The notes under the pieces: generated by a model
Told to the model about the DNA's origin: nothing
What the model saw: only the letters and a program-made list of their open reading frames with translations
The model's database searches: none
Part shown: in pieces, positions 5,241 through 9,282 of the stretch
Numbering within the stretch: position 1 is the stretch's first letter
How the letters are laid out: the number at the start of each line of letters is the position of its first letter
Made by a program: the position numbers and the translations under genes
Source of the DNA: Candidatus Nanohalarchaeota archaeon
GTDB lineage: Archaea > EX4484-52 > B79-G9
Direction: 5' to 3'
Assembly (NCBI GenBank): GCA_017610545.1
Contig: JAFCBV010000013.1
Coordinates: 1-9,282, forward strand
Length of the DNA: 9,282 bases

Positions 5241-7052
5241 CTAAAAATAATACCATATTGACGAATATTCATCTATATTCTCTTTGTCATTATTCAGCCT
5301 TTCAAGGTAATCGTAGATCGAAACATCAGTGTAATTGTATGGCTCGACCAACTCAAACCGGGATTCCCATGGATAAAATCTGTACACTCTTTTGCCATCC
5401 TCAAGAACCATTATGACTTCGTGGTCCTGCCATGCGCGAAGATGCGTCTTTCCAAGGCGCGGCACATTGAACACAGGCTCATCTGTTCTTGTGAGGCCCG
5501 GCAAAAACCTTGCCTCTTCTTTTCTTTCCTGCTCAATTCTTGGGATTGGCACGCGATAATCAACAGTCTCCTCTTTTCCTTTTGTGTTGAATGTGTAATA
5601 TGGTTCTATTCCTATTTTTTTGAGGGTCTTTCTCAGGAGGCATGACTCGTATTTTTTGCTGTTGTAGTATGTGAAAACCTGTTGATTGTAAATGTTGATG
5701 CCTGCATTCCTTATTTTCTTAAGGGCGTTTAGTGAATCAGGTGTGGCTTCTGTTGAATGTTCGAAGTGAGTGACTATTGACAGCTCTTTTTTCCCGAGTT
5801 CGTGGTATTTCAGGATTGTTTCAATAAAATCATCTGTAATTCGCTGCGGCATTGTAACGGGTATTCTTGTGCCAATCCTTATTCTTTCAACATGCCTGAT
5901 TGCAGAGACTCCTGACATAACCCAATCAAGGATTGCGTCATTTAAGGTCAGCGGGTCACCGCCGGTAATGAGGACTTCAGTAATGTTTTTGTTATTATCA
6001 ATCCATTTTATGGCATTATCCATTGCTTTTTTTGAGAATACGGCACTTTCTATGTCTGTAATTTCCCAGTTCCTTTGGCAGTAAACACATATCTGCGGGC
6101 AGGAATCAAATGGCTTGAGGATTACAATCTGAGGGTATCTTCGGGTTATGCCTGCTATCGGGCTTGAAGATTTCTCGCCCATGAAATCCAGGTTTGTGCC
6201 CTGCCTTTTGCTTTTTTCAAAGTTTTTGCAGTATGTTTCGCTCGGCAAAACCTGCGCCCTGATTGCATGGTCGTATTTGCGTGTGTTTTTATGGTCAAAA
6301 AGAGAAAGATAATGAGGTGTTATATGAAACGGGATGTTGAATCTTTTTGCAGCGTTGAGCCCTTTGAGTTCGCTGTCGCTTAACTTTACCAGTTTTTTCA
6401 GTGTGTTGATATCCCGTATAATGTTTTTAAGATGCCAGTTGTAGTCCTGCCAGTTTTTTTCAGTTGCCCTGAAGAACTTGAGTATGCGCTTTTTGTTTTC
6501 GTTTCTTTCTTTTACCAACACCGCGTCAAATCCTGTTTTGTAGCGCCTGAAGGATTTTTCCATTGTTTTGGCATATTGATCAAGAGACTTTGTGCGCTCA
6601 AGCGCAGCCTTGCGCCCGTTCATCTTCAGGAATGCGGGCGCGTTTTTCTCGACATACATGCCGGAATTGCAGTTTATGCCCCTTAAAAGAAAAATAAATT
6701 CAATGAGGAATCCAGGGTTTAGCTTTGACGGGCTGATTTCGTTGTTCGCGACTTTGTATAGAAGTTTCAAAGCAGAAAATTTTGTGATTTTTTCGTTTTC
6801 AGACCGTATTATGTTCTTGAATACCCTGATGCATTCCTTGGCATTGTTTTTTTCAAGCATGTTTATGTCCTTGAAATGCCTGTCTGAATAGATGTTATAA
6901 AGATGCTTCTCAATGCTGTTTAGATGCTTTAGCAAGCCGTTTCGCGCGTCGTGCATGTTTTTGCTTGAGCGAAGAATCATAAATGCCTGAAGGTCAGAGT
7001 TCCATAATGTTTCCAGAAGCTTTTTGTTGTTGTATTTGAGTAGGTTTTTCAT
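5241..7052 (-). CDS. KamA-family radical SAM protein (lysine 2,3-aminomutase-like) with a long N-terminal domain
   Basis: The 603-residue product contains a KamA-type radical SAM domain from about residue 240 to the end. The cluster-binding cysteines are C318, C322 and C325 (CPQICVYC, C-x3-C-x2-C). They are followed by the SAM-contacting GGDP (364-367) and the family block RIGTRIPVTMPQRI (392-405). In lysine 2,3-aminomutase a lysine near the C-terminus binds pyridoxal phosphate; the aligned region here (VPRLGKTHLRAW) keeps a lysine, K535, though not the glycine-rich PGGGGK form. An aminomutase role is therefore possible but not proven. The first 230 or so residues are lysine-rich and helical, with no motif I recognise. 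They make the protein about 190 residues longer than classic lysine 2,3-aminomutases (near 416). No aminomutase partner or lysine-metabolism gene lies nearby. The gene is convergent with trkH and divergent from pheS. Confidence 0.92.
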   Translation of the reverse strand: MKNLLKYNNKKLLETLWNSDLQAFMILRSSKNMHDARNGLLKHLNSIEKHLYNIYSDRHFKDINMLEKNNAKECIRVFKNIIRSENEKITKFSALKLLYKVANNEISPSKLNPGFLIEFIFLLRGINCNSGMYVEKNAPAFLKMNGRKAALERTKSLDQYAKTMEKSFRRYKTGFDAVLVKERNENKKRILKFFRATEKNWQDYNWHLKNIIRDINTLKKLVKLSDSELKGLNAAKRFNIPFHITPHYLSLFDHKNTRKYDHAIRAQVLPSETYCKNFEKSKRQGTNLDFMGEKSSSPIAGITRRYPQIVILKPFDSCPQICVYCQRNWEITDIESAVFSKKAMDNAIKWIDNNKNITEVLITGGDPLTLNDAILDWVMSGVSAIRHVERIRIGTRIPVTMPQRITDDFIETILKYHELGKKELSIVTHFEHSTEATPDSLNALKKIRNAGINIYNQQVFTYYNSKKYESCLLRKTLKKIGIEPYYTFNTKGKEETVDYRVPIPRIEQERKEEARFLPGLTRTDEPVFNVPRLGKTHLRAWQDHEVIMVLEDGKRVYRFYPWESRFELVEPYNYTDVSIYDYLERLNNDKENIDEYSSIWYYF

Positions 7053-7067
7053 GCCACATCCCCATAC

Positions 7068-7085
7068 ATTGGCAGGTAAGCCAAT
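7068..7085 (-). promoter_or_regulatory. Perfect inverted repeat in the leader of the KamA-family gene
   Basis: ATTGGC (7068-7073) and GCCAAT (7080-7085) form a perfect 6-bp inverted repeat with a 6-nt loop. It lies 15 nt upstream of the start codon at 7052 and downstream of the likely promoter. It could be a hairpin in the mRNA leader affecting translation, or a DNA-binding site. Confidence 0.4.
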
Positions 7086-7134
7086 TTTATTCGAGTAGAA
7101 TTTGTGGTTTCCATTTATGTTTGGGATACAGCCT

Positions 7135-7142
7135 TTTTATAA
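7135..7142 (-). promoter_or_regulatory. TATA box of the KamA-family gene
   Basis: On the minus strand TTATAAAA is centred near 7138, predicting a start around 7112 and a leader of about 60 nt. A weaker ATAAAT at 7112-7118 could give a shorter leader. A G-rich GGGGATG (7057-7063) may act as a weak ribosome binding site. Confidence 0.5.
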
Positions 7143-7162
7143 GTGCAATTGATGTTATACCC

Positions 7163-7199
7163 CCTCATTGACCTCATTTTTTAGGTACAGTTTACAGTT
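7163..7199 (+). repeat. Two pairs of 7-nt direct repeats upstream of pheS
   Basis: CCTCATT occurs at 7163-7169 and 7172-7178. TACAGTT then occurs twice in immediate tandem at 7186-7192 and 7193-7199. Both pairs lie just upstream of the pheS TATA box, where archaeal activator or repressor sites are often found. Chance is not excluded. Confidence 0.35.
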
Positions 7200-7206
7200 G
7201 TAAGAA

Positions 7207-7214
7207 TTTATAAA
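7207..7214 (+). promoter_or_regulatory. TATA box of pheS
   Basis: TTTATAAA begins 38 nt before the pheS ATG, predicting a start near 7234-7237 and a leader of about 10 nt. AGTGAT (7235-7240), close to the archaeal GGTGAT ribosome binding site, lies 4 nt before the ATG. pheS thus seems to use a short-leader mRNA, unlike the leaderless accessory genes. Confidence 0.6.
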
Positions 7215-7244
7215 CTCTGTTGACTGATTATAGTAAGTGATACA

Positions 7245-8711
7245 ATGCCTCTTACAAAATCAGACATAACCGTCCTTCGCGCGCTCTCAGACGGACGCGA
7301 GCGCGAGACAATGGAGCTTGCCGCATCTGTCAAACTTGATCAGGCAGCTGTTGCGCGCGCAGCCCTTGCGCTTTTGGGCGAAGCGTACATAAAGCAGAGG
7401 ACAGATACAAAAATAGTTGCAGAACTTTCAAGTGAGGGAAAGCAAGTCATTAAAGGAGGCTTGTCTGAGACAAAACTCTTGCGCGAAATTGAGGGTGCTG
7501 CAAAGAAAATCAGTGAAATAACGCTTCCGGAGAAAGGTGTGGCTCTTGGATGGGTCAAGAAAAAGGGTTATGTTGACTTAAAGGACGGCGCGCTGTCCAT
7601 TAATGAAAAAGGCAAAAAGAGCCTAAAAGAAAAGGAGCCTGAGATAAAACTGCTTGAGAAAATATCAAACGGTGAAGTCCCTGAAGAAAAAGACCTTTTT
7701 CTCCTTCGCTCAAGAAAGCTCGCAGACTATTCTGTAAGGACTCTTCATTATGTTTTTATTACAGAAAAAGGCCTTGAGTTCTCAAAGGGCGCTGACTCAA
7801 AGGAAGAGGTGTCTGAACTCACACCCGAACTTTTGAAAGACAAAAAATGGGAAAAAGTTGCTTTTCGAAAATATGATGTCTCGCTTCCTGTCGCGCCAAT
7901 TCACCACGGCAGGCGACATTTTGTGGCGCAGGCAATGGAATATATGCGCAAAATATACCTTGAGATGGGCTTTAAGGAAATGGAAGGCTCGCTCATAAAT
8001 ACTGCGTTCTGGAATTTTGATGCGCTCTTCACTGCGCAGGACCATCCTGTGCGCGATATGCAGGACACGTTTTATCTTGACCCACTAAAAGGAAGGCTTC
8101 CTGCAAAAAAGACTGTTGATGTAGTAAAGAAGGCGCACGAATCAGGCACTCCTAATTCAAAGGGATGGCAATACAAGTGGAATGCAGAGGACGCGAAACG
8201 GATTGCGCTTAGAACGCACACAACTGTGCTTTCTGCCCAGACACTTTCGCGCATGAAAAAGAACGGATGGCCTGCAAAATATTTTGCAATCGGAAAGTGC
8301 TTCCGCAACGAGACACTTGACTGGTCGCACTTGTTTGAGTTCAACCAGTTTGAGGGAATTGTAATTGACAAGGACGCTAACTTTCGCCACCTGCTCGGGT
8401 ATCTCAAAGAATTTTTCAAAAAGCTCGGCTTTTCAAAAGCAAGATTCAGGCCTGCATATTTTCCTTACACAGAGATGTCTATTGAGATTGATGTGTTTCA
8501 TCCGGTACACAAGAAATGGCTGGAACTTGGAGGCGCGGGAATATTTCGCCCTGAAGTTGTCGAGCCTCTGCTTGGTGAGTTTGTGTCTGTGCTTGCATGG
8601 GGTCCTGGCTTTGACCGGATTTTGATGGATTATTATAAAATCACTGATATCCGTGACCTTTACAAGAATGATGTAAAGCAATTGCGCGGGATGAAGCAGT
8701 GGATGTGGTAG
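7245..8711 (+). CDS. pheS: Phenylalanine--tRNA ligase alpha subunit (archaeal type)
   Basis: The 488-residue protein is the catalytic alpha subunit, which joins phenylalanine to tRNA(Phe) with ATP in an alpha2-beta2 enzyme in the cytosol. The N-terminal 200 residues are winged-helix-like tRNA-binding domains (DITVLRALSDGRERETMELA and similar), as in archaeal and eukaryotic PheRS rather than the coiled coil of bacteria. The class II core begins near 215: DHPVRDMQDTFYL (266-278), RTHTT (323-327), motif 2 FRNETLDWSHLFEFNQFEG (353-371), and motif 3 with GAGIFRPEV (430-438) and AWGPGFDRILM (451-461). Length and motifs are complete. The beta subunit gene pheT is not in the window. The last nine codons and stop recur at 9237-9266, after the toxin cassette that begins 1 nt downstream of the stop codon. 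Confidence 0.97.
   Translation: MPLTKSDITVLRALSDGRERETMELAASVKLDQAAVARAALALLGEAYIKQRTDTKIVAELSSEGKQVIKGGLSETKLLREIEGAAKKISEITLPEKGVALGWVKKKGYVDLKDGALSINEKGKKSLKEKEPEIKLLEKISNGEVPEEKDLFLLRSRKLADYSVRTLHYVFITEKGLEFSKGADSKEEVSELTPELLKDKKWEKVAFRKYDVSLPVAPIHHGRRHFVAQAMEYMRKIYLEMGFKEMEGSLINTAFWNFDALFTAQDHPVRDMQDTFYLDPLKGRLPAKKTVDVVKKAHESGTPNSKGWQYKWNAEDAKRIALRTHTTVLSAQTLSRMKKNGWPAKYFAIGKCFRNETLDWSHLFEFNQFEGIVIDKDANFRHLLGYLKEFFKKLGFSKARFRPAYFPYTEMSIEIDVFHPVHKKWLELGGAGIFRPEVVEPLLGEFVSVLAWGPGFDRILMDYYKITDIRDLYKNDVKQLRGMKQWMW
8680..8711 (+). repeat. Left direct repeat (native pheS 3' end)
   Basis: This covers the last codons and stop of pheS (LRGMKQWMW). It matches 9235-9266 with a 555-nt offset. Positions 8683-8699 are identical to the right copy, and 8683-8710 match at 26 of 28 positions. 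Together the two copies bracket the Fic-toxin cassette. Confidence 0.88.
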
Positions 8712-8712
8712 G

Positions 8713-9093
8713 ATGAAAAAAATGATCATACCCGGCACAGGTGAAATGATAGAAATAAACAAGATTCTTGGTGGTCGCGTCATAAATGACGGTGCTCTGG
8801 AATTTATCATATCAAAAATTGAGTCAAAGGCTGAAAGCAAAACCGCAAAAAGGCAGGCTGCAAAAATAGCTGCAATCATTTGGATGGAGATAATACAGAA
8901 ACACCCTTTCATGGATGCCAATAAAAGGACCGCTACAGAAACAATGCTTTTGTTTTTGAGAAAAAATGGCTTTTTTTTGGAAACATCAACGGCAGGCAAG
9001 GTTTATATTTCACTGAAACTTGCAAACACAGAAATGGACTATGACGCCCTTGTAAAATGGCTTTATGAAAAAATAAAAGAGGTGAAACAATGA
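8713..9093 (+). CDS. Fic/Doc-family toxin (Doc-type)
   Basis: The 126-residue protein carries the Fic core motif HPFMDANKRTA (64-74). The catalytic histidine is H64 and the phosphate-binding stretch is DANKR (68-72). The DANKRTA variant followed by LLFLRKNG is characteristic of Doc toxins, and phage P1 Doc has about the same length. Doc phosphorylates the elongation factor EF-Tu and stops translation, whereas most other Fic proteins transfer AMP. Which reaction and target apply in this archaeon is inference. The protein is small and soluble, and no inhibitory helix motif (S/T-x3-E-G/N) is obvious inside it. The start at 8713 lies 1 nt after the pheS stop, implying co-transcription and translational coupling; an ATG at 8722 with GGTAGG (8707-8712) upstream is an alternative. 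It overlaps the next gene by 4 nt. Confidence 0.92.
   Translation: MKKMIIPGTGEMIEINKILGGRVINDGALEFIISKIESKAESKTAKRQAAKIAAIIWMEIIQKHPFMDANKRTATETMLLFLRKNGFFLETSTAGKVYISLKLANTEMDYDALVKWLYEKIKEVKQ
9078..9085 (+). promoter_or_regulatory. Strong Shine-Dalgarno sequence of the 47-codon gene
   Basis: AGAGGTGA lies 4 nt before the ATG at 9090, inside the end of the toxin gene. It is the best match to an archaeal ribosome binding site in the window, and it is the main evidence that the short frame after it is translated. Confidence 0.75.
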
Positions 9094-9233
9094 AAAAGGA
9101 ATACTTTACACGATATGTTTTTGATAAAGGTAATATTAAGGAATTGAAAGTCAGCAGGAAAGAGGCAATGAAAGACATAAGGCAGATTTTAAAGGAAGAC
9201 AAAGAGTTTTTGAAGATCATGGAGAAGATGTAA
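9090..9233 (+). CDS. Small charged protein, candidate antitoxin partner of the Doc-type toxin
   Basis: A 47-codon frame begins at the ATG at 9090 and ends at TAA 9231-9233. It overlaps the toxin stop by 4 nt (ATGA) and follows a strong ribosome binding site. The protein begins MKKEYFTRYVF and ends KEFLKIMEKM. It is rich in Lys and Glu and probably helical in its second half. Position, overlap and size suggest an antitoxin, but the order (toxin first) is the reverse of P1 phd-doc. The protein is also shorter than Phd (73 residues), so it probably lacks a DNA-binding domain. The inhibitory S/T-x3-E-G/N motif of some Fic antitoxins is not seen. The family is not recognised. The duplicated pheS end follows 1 nt after its stop codon. 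Confidence 0.68.
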   Translation: MKKEYFTRYVFDKGNIKELKVSRKEAMKDIRQILKEDKEFLKIMEKM

Positions 9234-9234
9234 T

Positions 9235-9266
9235 AACTGCGCGGGATGAAGCAGCGGATGTTGTAA
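9235..9266 (+). repeat. Right direct repeat: displaced copy of the pheS 3' end
   Basis: In the pheS register this copy encodes L-R-G-M-K-Q-R-M-L followed by TAA, against L-R-G-M-K-Q-W-M-W and TAG in pheS. The reading frame and the stop position are kept, the first Leu codon is changed synonymously (TTG to CTG), and both Trp codons are altered. This looks like a decayed remnant of a duplicated or displaced gene end. Confidence 0.88.
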
Positions 9267-9280
9267 TACTAAATTTAGTA
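9267..9280. repeat. 14-bp perfect palindrome
   Basis: TACTAAA/TTTAGTA is a perfect palindrome centred between 9273 and 9274, starting at the base after the right copy of the pheS end. It may be an operator, a recombination-related site or the TATA-rich promoter region of a gene beyond the window; the window ends 2 nt later. Confidence 0.5.
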
Positions 9281-9282
9281 AC

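Noticed and set aside
1..9282. tRNA genes or a CRISPR array
   Set aside because: I saw no T-arm GGTTCGAATCC-like motif with cloverleaf context, and no regularly spaced short repeats; the repeats present are few, long and different in spacing.

Overview
The window looks like an archaeal chromosome segment. The phenylalanyl-tRNA synthetase alpha subunit is of the archaeal/eukaryotic type. Most genes are preceded by a TATA-like box about 27-30 nt upstream of the start codon, as expected of leaderless archaeal mRNAs, and a few carry GGTGA-type Shine-Dalgarno sequences. No mobile-element transposase, tRNA, rRNA or CRISPR array was seen. The exact lineage cannot be read from the sequence alone.

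Layout. The left third (1-3760) is accessory in character. It holds an uncharacterised cysteine-cluster protein (126-902), two paralogous unknown proteins (1200-1652 and 2465-2944), a small unknown gene on the minus strand between them (1936-2280), and a HAD-family hydrolase (2887-3555, minus) whose 3' end overlaps the second paralogue. These genes are separated by copies of one structured intergenic repeat: A at 909-1125, B at 1668-1765 with an internal deletion, C at 3565-3753, and a degenerate fragment D at 19-46. A and C share a 102-nt core that is identical base for base.

The middle is ordinary housekeeping: a TrkH-type potassium transporter (3802-5232, plus) convergent with a 603-residue KamA-family radical SAM protein (5241-7052, minus). 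A divergent promoter region (7053-7244) follows, and then pheS (7245-8711).

The right end holds the clearest sign of gene gain. One base after the pheS stop begins a Doc-type Fic toxin gene (8713-9093), overlapping by 4 nt a 47-codon gene with a strong ribosome binding site (9090-9233), a candidate antitoxin. Directly after it, the last nine codons and stop of pheS appear a second time (9235-9266), in register but with both Trp codons changed. The two-gene cassette is therefore bracketed by direct repeats of the pheS 3' end, which suggests insertion at, or duplication of, that end. pheS, the toxin and the small gene are packed as one transcription unit.

The best candidate for something undescribed is the paralogue pair with its oppositely oriented partner gene between structured repeats. 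The pheS-end cassette is the best-supported structural surprise.
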